Positions 20,327 to 29,135 of a DNA stretch of 64,000 bases are shown piece by piece. The stretch is from assembly GCA_946477855.1 (NCBI GenBank), contig CAMKZU010000007.1, positions 1-64,000 of the forward strand, in the 5' to 3' direction. Numbering within the stretch: position 1 is the stretch's first letter; each line of letters opens with the position of its first letter. Made by a program: the position numbers and the translations under genes. The DNA comes from an uncultured Lactobacillus sp. (lineage in GTDB: Bacteria; Bacillota; Bacilli; Lactobacillales; Lactobacillaceae). The notes beneath the pieces were generated by a model. It searched no databases. It worked only from the letters and a program-made list of their open reading frames with translations, and had not been told where the DNA came from.

Positions 20327-20731
20327 ATGAAATATATAGCTGACAAAAATATCGCTATGGAACAACTTATAAATTTATACACAAGCGTAGGTTGGAGTTC
20401 CTATACGCAAAATCCTCGGCAACTGCAAAAGGCAGTTGTAAATTCGCTTTTTGCTATTGGCGCTTATGATCAAAACCAGTTAGTTGGATTAATCAGAGTA
20501 GTTGGTGATGGTCTGACCATCATTTATATCCAAGATTTACTGGTTAATCCTGCTTATCAAAGACAAGGAATTGGTACGAAATTAATAAACAGCGTGCTAA
20601 AGAAATATAATTCTGTAAGACAGAAAGTTTTGTTGACAGAAAATACCGTTAAAACGCGCAGGTTTTATGAGAGTTGTAATTTTCATCCGTGTGACAAATA
20701 CAACTTGATTGCTTTCTACATAGATTTTTAA
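20327..20731 (+). CDS. GNAT family N-acetyltransferase
   Basis: A 134-residue GNAT acetyltransferase. The acetyl-CoA-binding motif A is clear (QDLLVNPAYQRQGIGTKLI near 78-96, with the Q/R-x-x-G-x-G/A loop), and the family C-terminal strand RRFYESCNFHPCDKYN is present. The N-terminus (LYTSVGWSSYTQNP) matches small GNATs annotated as amine or aminoglycoside-like acetyltransferases. Substrate unknown. AAGGAGGA lies 7 bases ahead of the ATG, and a strong terminator follows, so it is probably a single-gene unit. Confidence 0.85.
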   Translation: MKYIADKNIAMEQLINLYTSVGWSSYTQNPRQLQKAVVNSLFAIGAYDQNQLVGLIRVVGDGLTIIYIQDLLVNPAYQRQGIGTKLINSVLKKYNSVRQKVLLTENTVKTRRFYESCNFHPCDKYNLIAFYIDF

Positions 20732-20740
20732 GAGATATAA

Positions 20741-20780
20741 AGAGTCTGGAAAAAAACTATCTTTTCCCAGACTCTTTTGA
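20741..20780 (+). terminator. Rho-independent terminator of the GNAT gene
   Basis: GAGTCTGGAAAA pairs with TTTTCCCAGACTC (one bulged base), followed by TTTTGAAATG, 10 bases after the stop codon. Confidence 0.85.
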
Positions 20781-20956
20781 AATGAGTTTTCCATTTTGTA
20801 ATGGCGAGTATGTTATTACTTGTTATAGTAATATATTTTTACACTTAGTTTTAAAAGACTTTTGAGTAAGCATAATTTAAATAAACTAATGAACGATCTA
20901 AAGTCATGATAACACTAAATTAGAAGTAAAAATATTAATTTAAGAAATTTAAAATT

Positions 20957-22126
20957 TTATTCTTTATATTTTATATAGCTGGACAGTAAAATCATAATAG
21001 TAATTATTAAAATTGAACAGCACAGCGTTAAAAGCCCTGACGTATAGTTCAACTGCACATTTTGATAATTCATTCCTAAATTGCCTGATACTATGTCAAC
21101 TGCATTCAGGTAAGTCATTGGCAACCAGGCGCAAATCTTACGCAACGGCTCAACTATCATAGTTGCAATGTTGAGCCCTGGGACAAGTAGAATAGCGATA
21201 AGTAATGCTGGTAATTTATCACGAAAAATTCGGGCAAGGAACTGAACTAGGACAACCTCGAAGATGAAGGTAAGTACCTGCAATACAATTACTTTAATAA
21301 TAAAACTGCCAGTAGATATACATTCAATAAGAGGCCTACCACCTGTATATTGACCTACGATATAAGGAAAGGCTAAACTACCTGTACCATAAATAAGGGA
21401 AGCTACAATAAATAATACTAAATTAATCGCTAAAAAACTACCAAGAGTCAGGACTATTCCTGCTATGGTATTCGAAATCATTAAATTATTTTTTTCAAGC
21501 GGTAATAACTGCGCCGTATCTAACTTTTGATGGTAAGAATCAGTTAAAAGCAAAGTTAATAAAAACAGAGCAACAAGAGTAAATACGTAAGGCAAATATT
21601 GCTGATTTAATTGTAGTAAGAACTGCCAGCCTGTTACTGGCATATCCTGACTTTCATAAGGCAAAGGCTCATGATGTAAATAGTTAAAGAATTGCAGTTT
21701 TTTCTCTACATTTATTCTTGAATTTATGCCTGCTAAATCTTGGCCATTTGATGAAATAGTTTGTTCTTGCTTTTTTTGTTGCCACATAATCGTGTAGGCT
21801 TTGCGCCAGTTGCCTTTATTTGCCGCTTTTTGAACTTGTTTATCTTGCTTAACTGCATCTTGGTTTTGCTTAATAGCAGCTTTAGTATCATGGTAAACTT
21901 CAGTTTTTGATTTTTGTTTATCATGTTTAAGTAATCTTTGCTGCCGGTTAATTTCTTTTTGGCGGTAAGCAATCTCTGATTTAGCCCCCGCCTGCAAGGA
22001 AAATTGGGGATTAGTACGAACATTCATGAATAAGACAGTACCCATTAATAAGAGCAAAATTGCTAAGCAAACTGGGGTTAGCTTATTCTTAAATACTTTT
22101 TTAAGCTGAAAAGCCAAATAGGACAT
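20957..22126 (-). CDS. ABC transporter permease (paralogue B)
   Basis: A 389-residue membrane protein with a first transmembrane segment at about 17-35, a large hydrophilic, coiled-coil-prone extracytoplasmic region at about 40-145 rich in Lys and Gln, and five further membrane segments from about 180. It aligns throughout with the adjacent permease, so the pair arose by duplication and presumably forms a heterodimer. The ATPase partner is two genes upstream. The ATG overlaps the previous stop by one base. I do not know the substrate; this build is typical of ABC-2-type exporters involved in peptide or antibiotic stress. Confidence 0.75.
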   Translation of the reverse strand: MSYLAFQLKKVFKNKLTPVCLAILLLLMGTVLFMNVRTNPQFSLQAGAKSEIAYRQKEINRQQRLLKHDKQKSKTEVYHDTKAAIKQNQDAVKQDKQVQKAANKGNWRKAYTIMWQQKKQEQTISSNGQDLAGINSRINVEKKLQFFNYLHHEPLPYESQDMPVTGWQFLLQLNQQYLPYVFTLVALFLLTLLLTDSYHQKLDTAQLLPLEKNNLMISNTIAGIVLTLGSFLAINLVLFIVASLIYGTGSLAFPYIVGQYTGGRPLIECISTGSFIIKVIVLQVLTFIFEVVLVQFLARIFRDKLPALLIAILLVPGLNIATMIVEPLRKICAWLPMTYLNAVDIVSGNLGMNYQNVQLNYTSGLLTLCCSILIITIMILLSSYIKYKE

Positions 22127-23313
22127 TATGCCAATCTCCCATTTCTATGTGCAATAGTTGTAATGCGATCAATTAAAAGTACCAGCAAGAATAATAATAT
22201 AGAACTTAGTATTAAGGTAAACACACCATTTGAAAAGTTAATCGCGGAATTATCCATTGCGTAGGCTGTTTGGTTTGATACAACATTTAAAACTCCTAAA
22301 TAAGTACCAGGAAGCCACTGCGCAATCTTCTCCAACGGAATGATAAAAATTGTAATAAAATGACCGCCTAATAAAAGCAATAGCGAAACTAACAGAGTCG
22401 GTAACTGGTTATGAAAGATTTTAGCAGCCAGCTGCACAAACAAAATCATAAATATGAAATTTAAGAGCTGCAGTATAGCTGCTTGGGGCAACAATTTGGC
22501 GCTCGGAACAATTCCTGGCACCAAGTGGTCGCTAACCAGATGGTGAATGATGTAAGGATAGTCACTGCGACCAGTACCAAAAATGCTCGCTGCTCCACCG
22601 AAAACTAATAAGTTTAGTAAAAGAAAAATAAAGCTGACAACTAATAGCCCAACAATATTATTAGTCACGGTACTTTGCATGCGATTAATTGGCAAGACAG
22701 TCGAAATGTCAAGACCATTTTTATAAGAACCAGTAAATAAATAAGTCAAAACAAAAATCATTACTAAACTAAATAAGACGGGCAAATAGTTTTCATTCAA
22801 ATCTAATAGAAACTGTATTCCAGTGACTGCGCTATCGCTTTCATAAGGCATAGGGTGAGCTATAGGCATAGGGTGAGCTATGAGATACTTTAAACGCAGT
22901 ATTACACTTTTATGTCCATCTTTTTCATCCGAACTTAGATCAGTCAATTTTCCTTTTTGTTCACTTTTTAATTTGGTCTCATAAACTCGCTTCCAGTGAT
23001 TGTGATTAATATTATCAACAAAGGTTTGATCTTTTTTTAATTCCTTTTCAGTTTGTTTAATATCTTTTTCAGTGGCCTTGTATGATTTTCCTTGCGGTGA
23101 ATATCGTTTGAGTGCTTGACGATCGGCTTGTAAGGCTTCCTTTTTCATAGCAATCTGACCTTGAGCATCTCCCTTTAAAGAACCTGTACCACTGAGCTGC
23201 GTAGACTTCATGTATAATAAGCCAAAAGAAATTAATGATAAAATAACCACTGAAATAATTGATAGATTGTTTTTAGTAACTTTTTTAAGTTGCAATGAAA
23301 AATATGAGCTCAT
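22126..23313 (-). CDS. ABC transporter permease (paralogue A)
   Basis: A 395-residue membrane protein with the same plan as its neighbour: one N-terminal membrane segment, an extracytoplasmic coiled-coil-prone region (about 45-155), then five membrane segments. Shared landmarks include YES followed by VTG and QFLL-LN--YLP. At about residues 146-157 it holds the tandem AHPMPIAHPMP caused by an 18-base direct repeat (22854-22893) not present in the paralogue. The start overlaps the ATPase stop by 4 bases. Substrate unknown. Confidence 0.75.
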   Translation of the reverse strand: MSSYFSLQLKKVTKNNLSIISVVILSLISFGLLYMKSTQLSGTGSLKGDAQGQIAMKKEALQADRQALKRYSPQGKSYKATEKDIKQTEKELKKDQTFVDNINHNHWKRVYETKLKSEQKGKLTDLSSDEKDGHKSVILRLKYLIAHPMPIAHPMPYESDSAVTGIQFLLDLNENYLPVLFSLVMIFVLTYLFTGSYKNGLDISTVLPINRMQSTVTNNIVGLLVVSFIFLLLNLLVFGGAASIFGTGRSDYPYIIHHLVSDHLVPGIVPSAKLLPQAAILQLLNFIFMILFVQLAAKIFHNQLPTLLVSLLLLLGGHFITIFIIPLEKIAQWLPGTYLGVLNVVSNQTAYAMDNSAINFSNGVFTLILSSILLFLLVLLIDRITTIAHRNGRLA

Positions 23314-23933
23314 TGTTTTACCTCGTGCATCTTTTGCTTGTGTAAAACAAGCCGGTGTAAGTTATTCACTTTAATCTCGCTGCTATAGTGAGACGTTAGA
23401 ATAATACATTTATTACGCTGAGTCACCTCATTATTTAGTCGTTCATAAAGAATTGCGCGACTTTCTTCATCAAGACCGTTAGTGATCTCATCCATCAAGT
23501 AATATTCGGCGCCACTAACTAAGTACATGGCCACAATCAATTTCTGTTTCATTCCAAGCGAATACTTTTTAATCGGGACTTTGACATACTCACGTACACC
23601 CAGCAAATCAAGTTCTTGATCAAGGTCGACATTAGAATGCCATTGTCTTTTCACGAATTTTAAGTAATCAAGGCTGGTTAAATTGACATTCAACCATTCA
23701 TTGCTTTCAAAGAAAAAAAGCTTACGCTTATTTTTGGCATACGGCTTTCCGTCCAATAAGACTTTACCAGAAGAAGCTGGAATTAGATCCGTAACAGCAC
23801 GCAAGAAACTTGTTTTACCAGAACCGTTTTCTGCAGCAATTTGATAAAATTGACCGGGTGCAAATTGATAAGAAAAATCATGCAGGATTGGCTGCCTGGT
23901 TTTGAGTGATAGGTTTTGTACAGTTAGCATCAT
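23310..23933 (-). CDS. ABC transporter ATP-binding protein
   Basis: A 207-residue ABC ATPase that powers the two downstream permeases. Walker A is AENGSGKTS near 35-43, the signature YSLGMKQK near 123, and Walker B YYLMDEITNGLDEES near 145. The gene begins with two consecutive ATGs; the AAGGAG site fits the second one better, so the protein may be one residue shorter. First gene of a three-gene overlapping operon with a promoter element shared with the other ABC operon in this window. Confidence 0.88.
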   Translation of the reverse strand: MMLTVQNLSLKTRQPILHDFSYQFAPGQFYQIAAENGSGKTSFLRAVTDLIPASSGKVLLDGKPYAKNKRKLFFFESNEWLNVNLTSLDYLKFVKRQWHSNVDLDQELDLLGVREYVKVPIKKYSLGMKQKLIVAMYLVSGAEYYLMDEITNGLDEESRAILYERLNNEVTQRNKCIILTSHYSSEIKVNNLHRLVLHKQKMHEVKQ

Positions 23934-23972
23934 AGTCTCCTTTTTTGAGTGGTGAATTAAGTTGAAATGATA

Positions 23973-24007
23973 GAATACTATATCAGAATATCATTGAATT
24001 ATATCAA
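23973..24007 (-). promoter_or_regulatory. Promoter/operator region of the first ABC operon
   Basis: On the minus strand TTGATA (24002-24007) precedes CTGATATAGTATTC (its plus-strand core is 23973-23987). The spacing from TTGATA to TATAGT is 19 bases. A flanking inverted repeat AATGATA...TATCATT surrounds the core. Nearly the same arrangement lies upstream of the second ABC operon at 60830-60862. Confidence 0.55.
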
Positions 24008-24235
24008 TTTCATTGTTTTTTGATTAATAGTTTAAACATTTCCTCTATTTATTTGTAGGAACTTGGTTATATTTGAGTTTTATTAATAGTCCATGTTTAT
24101 AAAATTCATAATCAAAATGATTATCAAATTTTGTATTTCTTGAACTTACTTTTTTGATTTCCCACTTTACCTTTCTGACTTTATTATAATCTGGTAGGAA
24201 AACTAAATTAAAAAATGTCATATATGATTTTTGAA

Positions 24236-24280
24236 GTGACCCCCAAATTTAAAACAAATTTGGGGGTCATTTTTATGACT
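24236..24280 (+). repeat. Perfect inverted repeat, terminator-like or mobile-element end
   Basis: TGACCCCCAAATTT, a short AAAAC-type loop, AAATTTGGGGGTCA, then TTTTTATG. The 14-bp perfect stem with a T-run looks like a plus-strand terminator, but no plus-strand gene precedes it. The TGACCCCCAAATTT arm looks like an insertion-sequence end. Confidence 0.55.
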
Positions 24281-24420
24281 AAATTATCAAAACAAGATAA
24301 AATTCAAATCTTTTTCAGAGTTTTGATAATAGGCTTCATTAATTAGTTGATTAAATTCTGCTTCTTTTCAATCAAAGGACTGATCACGCTCATTCAGTAA
24401 TTGATACATAAATTTAATGT
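24274..24420. pseudogene. Possible relic of a mobile element in a 640-base gene-free stretch
   Basis: Plus strand: an ATG after the inverted repeat opens MTKLSKQDKIQIF, which resembles the start of an IS3-type OrfA, then the frame becomes nonsense and stops. Minus strand: from 24414 a frame reads MYQLLNERDQSFD, a TGA, then KEAEFNQLINEAYYQ and onward to a stop near 24288. At most one of these is real. Both are far too short to function. I cannot identify a parent element with confidence. The rest of 23934-24573 holds the ABC promoter and two hairpins and otherwise nothing I recognise. Confidence 0.3.
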
Positions 24421-24494
24421 TTAAAATAGTTAATCTTAAAACGTATAATGACAAAAAAGGTCTAGGAAAAGCTAGCCCTCTTGACTTAATAAAA

Positions 24495-24535
24495 CTAAAG
24501 CCGGCAAACCACTTTTTTAGTGGTTTGCCGGCTCT
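24495..24535 (-). terminator. Strong terminator after tsaD
   Basis: AGCCGGCAAACCACT and AGTGGTTTGCCGGCT form a perfect 15-bp stem around a T-rich loop. On the minus strand it is followed by TTTAGTTTTATT, about 40 bases past the tsaD stop. It ends the ten-gene tmk-to-tsaD run. Confidence 0.9.
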
Positions 24536-24573
24536 TTTAGTAAGATCACTGACCTACTTTTTCCCAGTCTCCT

Positions 24574-25623
24574 TTATTGCAGCATTTCTGATGCGTAAGG
24601 CAATTCTAAAGATGGATCAGCATCCAAAGTAAGATCAGCGAATTTTCCTTCTTGGTACAAGTTATAGGCAGCGGCACCAATCATTGCAGCATTATCTCCA
24701 CACAATTTTAACTCTGGCAAAATTACTTTCGGTTGTAAATTCCGAGGCAGGTTTGCTATTTCATGGTTCATTCTTTCACGTAAACCATGGTTAGCGGCAA
24801 CCCCTCCACCCATAATAAAAGTTTTTGGAGCATACTGTTTAATTGCTCTAATAGTTTTAGTAGCCAAGACATCTATTACTGCAGCTTGGAAACTGGCAGC
24901 CAGATCATATTTATTCAGGTTTTGATGAATTTGTTCAGCGTGATGATAGGTATTAATAAAAGCACTCTTTAAACCAGAAAAAGAAAAATCATAATCATCT
25001 TCTTTAATCATTGCCCGCGGAAATTCAAAGGTATCCTTTCCTTTCTGAGCCCATTCATCAATAGTTTTACCAGCTGGATAATTGACCCCCAAAACTCGGC
25101 CAATTTTATCATAAGCTTCTCCAGCCGCGTCATCCCTGGTATCACCAACAATTTCCAAATGAGTCGGATCTTTGAGCAAAACAATTTCAGTATGACCACC
25201 TGAAACTTGTAAAGCTAATGCTGGATAAGCAATTTCTTCCTTTAACTGAGCTGCCATAATGTGACCCATGATATGATCAACGCCAATTAAAGGAATACCT
25301 GTAGCCATTGAAGCAGCTTTTGCCGCACTAACACCAATTAAAAGGGCACCTACCAAACCAGGTCCATAGGTTACCGCAATTGCATCAATATCTTTCCAAG
25401 CTACGTGTGCTTCTTTAAGTGCTTCATTGGTTATCTGAGTAATAACTTCAATATGATGACGACTAGCAACCTCAGGAACAACACCCCCAAAACGTTGATG
25501 GCTCTTAATTTGAGTTGCTACAATCAAACTTTCTATTTCTCTGCCATTTTTTACAACAGAAGCCGAAGTCTCATCACACGAGCTTTCAAAAGCCAAAATA
25601 CGGATGTCTTTTTTATTTACCAA
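24574..25623 (-). CDS. tsaD: tRNA N6-threonylcarbamoyladenosine transferase TsaD
   Basis: TsaD transfers the threonylcarbamoyl group to A37 of ANN-decoding tRNAs, together with TsaB and TsaE. The N-terminal [14 protein letters not shown] and the metal-binding histidines in [13 protein letters not shown] near residue 110 are present, as is the ASKH-fold motif [12 protein letters not shown] near 270. I take the TTG at 25623 as start because AAGGAAA lies just ahead and it yields [15 protein letters not shown], 349 residues; the open frame continues another 30 codons into rimI without support. It is last in the tsaB-rimI-tsaD run. Confidence 0.95.
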   Translation of the reverse strand: MVNKKDIRILAFESSCDETSASVVKNGREIESLIVATQIKSHQRFGGVVPEVASRHHIEVITQITNEALKEAHVAWKDIDAIAVTYGPGLVGALLIGVSAAKAASMATGIPLIGVDHIMGHIMAAQLKEEIAYPALALQVSGGHTEIVLLKDPTHLEIVGDTRDDAAGEAYDKIGRVLGVNYPAGKTIDEWAQKGKDTFEFPRAMIKEDDYDFSFSGLKSAFINTYHHAEQIHQNLNKYDLAASFQAAVIDVLATKTIRAIKQYAPKTFIMGGGVAANHGLRERMNHEIANLPRNLQPKVILPELKLCGDNAAMIGAAAYNLYQEGKFADLTLDADPSLELPYASEMLQ

Positions 25624-25639
25624 TTTAATTTCCTTTCTT

Positions 25640-26191
25640 TTAGTCACTTGCCAATTTAAGCACCATGTTAAAAGCATCTTGATGCGAACTCTGGTAATAA
25701 TTAGGCCACACAAAACTTACTGTAAAACCTAACTTGCAATACAAATTTTGAGCAGTCAAGTTATCAACTCTTACTTCTAGACTAAGTTCTTTACAGTTTT
25801 TATTTTTAGCAATTTCAATCACTTTTTTGATTAAATAAGTGCCAATACCTTTTTTTTGCCAAGCCGAATCAACCATCAGATTAGTAATATGTGCACTACT
25901 AACGTCAAAATGCACACCAATTAAGCCAATGAGACTTTTAGTCTGCAATACAACTAAATACAGTGAATCATTTCTACTTATTTCAGTATGAAAAGCCATT
26001 GAATTCCACGGTTGTTTACCCTGATAAAGACTTTGTTCCAGTAACAATATTTGAGAAATATCTTTAACTTGGGCTTGTCTCACACTTAGACTAGATTGAT
26101 TCACAATGATTTTTTCTGGGACAAACTTAATAAACTTTTTTTCTTTTGCTAAAAGCCAAAAAGACCCAAAATGCTTAAACTTCTTCCACAT
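25640..26191 (-). CDS. rimI: Ribosomal-protein-alanine N-acetyltransferase RimI-like
   Basis: A GNAT acetyltransferase placed between tsaB and tsaD, the usual RimI position. Motif A is [20 protein letters not shown] near 123-142, and [19 protein letters not shown] matches the RimI C-terminal half. With the ATG at 26191 the protein is 183 residues and overlaps tsaB by 17 bases; the longer frame from 26302 would overlap tsaB by 128 bases and is unlikely. An N-terminal extension of about 35 basic and hydrophobic residues precedes the GNAT core. Annotated targets of RimI in Firmicutes are mostly inferred. Confidence 0.88.
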   Translation of the reverse strand: MWKKFKHFGSFWLLAKEKKFIKFVPEKIIVNQSSLSVRQAQVKDISQILLLEQSLYQGKQPWNSMAFHTEISRNDSLYLVVLQTKSLIGLIGVHFDVSSAHITNLMVDSAWQKKGIGTYLIKKVIEIAKNKNCKELSLEVRVDNLTAQNLYCKLGFTVSFVWPNYYQSSHQDAFNMVLKLASD

Positions 26192-26921
26192 AATTGCTAT
26201 CTGGTTTATAGGCTTCCCCTGTCTTATTATGCCAGTCAATTTCAGCTTGCGTGCGCCGCAAATAATTCGGCAATAATTGATCAGGGTCATCAGGTTGAGC
26301 ATTCAGAGCCAGCTTACCTATTAAACCAGCATGAACAACATTCTGCTTTTCCGTGCCAAAACTGAAAGAAATATTTGTCTTTTTGATAGTCTCTTCCTGC
26401 TTTTCAAAACCAGAACCAACATAAATAACATTTTCCAGATTGTTATCTGCACAATATTCTGCTACTGCGCTTAAAAGTGTGTCAATATGATAGTGCCCAT
26501 CAGGTATTACACATTCAGGGCCCCAATCATTTTCCTTATTTATATAAGCACCAGCAAAATAGTTATCATTACGGGCATCAATTCCAGCCACTATTAAAGT
26601 TCCTTCTTCTGCACAACTTGCAGCCAGTGCTTGTAAAGTAGAAATGCCTACTACATCTTTATGTAATATGCTGGCAAACATTTTTACCGTAGTTACACCA
26701 ATCCGTAATCCAGTATATGAACCCGGTCCTATCGCAACAGCAAAACGATCAATTTCAGCTAATTTCAGATTATGTTCTTTTAAAATTTGGTCAATTAAAG
26801 GATCTAAATGTGAACTATGATTGCGGGCATCATATTCATTTTTTTCCGCAATAATTTTACTGTCGTCATTTAAAGCCACACTAAGATTGTTTGTGGCAGT
26901 AGACATACTTAAAATTTTCAT
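26175..26921 (-). CDS. tsaB: tRNA threonylcarbamoyladenosine biosynthesis protein TsaB
   Basis: A 248-residue ASKH-fold protein that dimerises with TsaD in t6A synthesis. The N-terminus ILSMSTATNNLSVAL, SSHLDPLIDQIL near 37 and the family signature AIGPGSYTGLRIG near 63-75 are present. The C-terminal half is shortened and degenerate relative to TsaD, as usual. It lies 27 bases after folT and overlaps rimI. Confidence 0.95.
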   Translation of the reverse strand: MKILSMSTATNNLSVALNDDSKIIAEKNEYDARNHSSHLDPLIDQILKEHNLKLAEIDRFAVAIGPGSYTGLRIGVTTVKMFASILHKDVVGISTLQALAASCAEEGTLIVAGIDARNDNYFAGAYINKENDWGPECVIPDGHYHIDTLLSAVAEYCADNNLENVIYVGSGFEKQEETIKKTNISFSFGTEKQNVVHAGLIGKLALNAQPDDPDQLLPNYLRRTQAEIDWHNKTGEAYKPDSNYVEEV

Positions 26922-26948
26922 TCTAAAATTTTTATACTCTTTTCAAAA

Positions 26949-27467
26949 TTACCTTTTGATTTTAACTCGTGAAATGGCGTTCAAAACAAAGTAACTAATA
27001 ATCATCTCTAACCACGGCGTAATCGCTTCTTTAGGTATTCGTTGAATAAGGACAACGCGAAAGTCCATCCCGTATAAAAGGTGCACCCATAAAGTATTTA
27101 ACCCAATATTAACGAAAACAGTTACCAATAGAGTCGCAAGAATTATCCGCCAGACTTTGACTGGTTTTTGGTAAAACACTAAACCATAGATAAAGGGGCC
27201 AATCATTGCACTTAAAGTAAAGCCGAGGAAAAAGCCCCCTTGATTGCCAAATAGAGCTGATGAAACTAAGTCACTAATTCCACCGCCTACACTACCCCAG
27301 ACTGGACCAAAAAGGTACCCCAGCATCACACTGCCAATAAATCCCAGGCTAACATGCACAATAGTTGTTCCAACTGTAAAACGACTAAGAATAATTTTCA
27401 TTGCCACGATAATTCCTAAAAGGACAAGATCACGCAATTCGACCTTAAGCATCTCTTTAATAGTCAT
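26949..27467 (-). CDS. folT: Folate ECF transporter S component FolT
   Basis: A substrate-binding membrane subunit of an energy-coupling-factor transporter, which docks with a shared EcfAA'T module for vitamin uptake. About six membrane segments are visible. The sequence MKIILSRFTVGTTIVHVSLGFIGSV is characteristic of FolT, and the short alanine/glycine-rich helix 1 expected for EcfT contact is present. I use the ATG at 27467 (172 residues); a GTG 9 bases upstream is an alternative and neither has a strong ribosome-binding site. Lactobacilli commonly import folate. No riboswitch fits in the 46-base gap upstream. Confidence 0.82.
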   Translation of the reverse strand: MTIKEMLKVELRDLVLLGIIVAMKIILSRFTVGTTIVHVSLGFIGSVMLGYLFGPVWGSVGGGISDLVSSALFGNQGGFFLGFTLSAMIGPFIYGLVFYQKPVKVWRIILATLLVTVFVNIGLNTLWVHLLYGMDFRVVLIQRIPKEAITPWLEMIISYFVLNAISRVKIKR

Positions 27468-27522
27468 TTGCAGCACTTTCTTTCTTCAGTTAATTTTTGT
27501 GAGAACACAAAAAACAATTATA

Positions 27523-28260
27523 TTATAATTTGCGCCAAGTTAGTTCACAAACAGCTTTGTCATTTTTGTCCTCATCCGCAATTGTGTGATATGTTTTAAC
27601 ACCATTCTCATCATTGATTACACTAACGCGCGAATATGGTGTCTCCCCGTACCGCACTTCAAGATTAAATTTAATATCAATAGTCTTGACAATATGGTTT
27701 TTCAAAAAGTCACGGTCCAATGTATCAATGAACCAGTTAAAATAGTGGCCATTGGTCATGTGATGGTTTGTATCTAAATCATCATAACGAACCCGATATT
27801 GTCTCTCTTTTTGATATTTATCCTGAACTCTTAATCTAGGAAAACGAGGTAATTTTTTTAGAAGTGGAACGCCTATTTCAGCCATCATTTCTTTGTCTGT
27901 GGAAACCAGCTTACGAGTTTTTAAATCAAATAGCACCCATTCACTCTTAACAGTTATTAGTTCATTTCCGCTTTGATCTGTAAAAGCATAATTTCTGTAT
28001 TCTAAAAAACGATTATAGCCAAATGGTTCCGTTGTGATGATAATTTCTTCATTTGGTCTAGGCAGGCGTGCCACTTCAATATGGTATTGTGTTACAACCC
28101 AACCTAATCCCCTTTTAGTTAGTGCATTTGTACTGCCATTACCAGAGTCTAATTGATGCTCTGAAACGCTCATCATTAAATCAATCATTGCAGGCAATTT
28201 CAAATTTTTATTTTCATCACACTCATAATAATTTACTATATGCTTTTCACTATACTTCAT
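27523..28260 (-). CDS. Acyl-ACP thioesterase (FatA/FatB-like)
   Basis: A 245-residue double hot-dog thioesterase that releases fatty acids from acyl carrier protein. The first hot-dog contains NYYECDENKNLKLPAMIDLMM, and the second contains RYDDLDTNHHMTNGHYFNWFID near 155-175 with the Asn-His pair expected of the active site, followed by a conserved acidic residue in NLEVRYGE. Length is normal for the bacterial family. It follows rsmI by 8 bases in the tmk-to-tsaD operon. Confidence 0.9.
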   Translation of the reverse strand: MKYSEKHIVNYYECDENKNLKLPAMIDLMMSVSEHQLDSGNGSTNALTKRGLGWVVTQYHIEVARLPRPNEEIIITTEPFGYNRFLEYRNYAFTDQSGNELITVKSEWVLFDLKTRKLVSTDKEMMAEIGVPLLKKLPRFPRLRVQDKYQKERQYRVRYDDLDTNHHMTNGHYFNWFIDTLDRDFLKNHIVKTIDIKFNLEVRYGETPYSRVSVINDENGVKTYHTIADEDKNDKAVCELTWRKL

Positions 28261-28268
28261 ACTTTCAC

Positions 28269-29123
28269 CTACTTTTGATGATAACGTTCATATAACTCAT
28301 TTTTGGAAACATGATTTTCCTGAGCTACTGTTTTAATCGCCGATTTTTTACTTTCTCCCTTGGAAACTAACTGATTGACCAATTTAATCAATTCTGTCCA
28401 AGACAATTGTTTTTCCTTAACAGTGTTTGGAGAAACTAAAACAACAAATTCGCCGCGGGGAGGATTTTGTCCAAAATAATCGGTAACCTCACTGATTGTA
28501 CCACGAATAAATTCTTCATGAATTTTAGTAAGCTCTCTGGCAACAACAATTTTACGCTCAGAATTCAGTATTTCAGATAAATTATTGAGAGTTTTTGTCA
28601 ACCTGTGTGGCGCTTCATAAAAAATAGAAGTAGCATGAGCTTTTTTCATTTGCTCAAAAAAAGGCTGTTGTTCACTTTTTTTACGGGGTAAAAAGCCATA
28701 GTATGTAAAAGGTTGGGCGTCAAAGCCAGAGGCAATCAGGGCAGTAGTAAATGCGGAAGCGCCGGGCAGAGGAACTACGGGAATATTATTTTTGATACAT
28801 TCTTGCACCAGAATATATCCTGGATCAGAAATGACGGGCATCCCGGCATCGCTAATCTCAGCAATAACCGCTCCCTTTTTCATTAGCTTGATTAATTCCG
28901 GTGCCCTTTCTTTTGAATTGTATTTGTGAAAGGAAAGCATATGATTATGGACCCCAATTTTTTCAAGCAAAATTCCACTTGTTCTAGTGTCCTCAGCAGC
29001 AATATAATCAGCTTCCTGTAAAATTCTTTTTGCTCTAAGGGTAATGTCTTCAAGGTTACCTATCGGAGTTGGCACTAAATAAAGTTTGCCGCTGTCTTGG
29101 CCATAACTACTTTGCCTTTGCAT
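28269..29123 (-). CDS. rsmI: 16S rRNA (cytidine1402-2'-O)-methyltransferase RsmI
   Basis: A 284-residue SAM-dependent tetrapyrrole-methylase-fold enzyme that 2'-O-methylates C1402 of 16S rRNA. The motifs LYLVPTPIGNLEDITLRA near 14-31, AAEDTRTSGILL near 38 and ISDAGMPVISDPG near 91 are diagnostic. The C-terminal helical extension (KGESKKSAIKTVAQEN) is present. It comes 12 bases after yabA in the standard order holB-yabA-rsmI. Confidence 0.96.
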   Translation of the reverse strand: MQRQSSYGQDSGKLYLVPTPIGNLEDITLRAKRILQEADYIAAEDTRTSGILLEKIGVHNHMLSFHKYNSKERAPELIKLMKKGAVIAEISDAGMPVISDPGYILVQECIKNNIPVVPLPGASAFTTALIASGFDAQPFTYYGFLPRKKSEQQPFFEQMKKAHATSIFYEAPHRLTKTLNNLSEILNSERKIVVARELTKIHEEFIRGTISEVTDYFGQNPPRGEFVVLVSPNTVKEKQLSWTELIKLVNQLVSKGESKKSAIKTVAQENHVSKNELYERYHQK

Positions 29124-29135
29124 TTAATCAATCCT

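Noticed and set aside
24417-24632. 71-codon plus-strand frame overlapping the tsaD end
   Set aside because: It runs through the strong terminator stem and into tsaD antisense; no family resemblance.
26192-26302. Longer rimI start
   Set aside because: It would overlap tsaB by 128 bases and adds no GNAT-like sequence; the ATG at 26191 is more likely.
27468-27522. Tetrahydrofolate riboswitch ahead of folT
   Set aside because: The gap is only about 50 bases and shows no matching structure.
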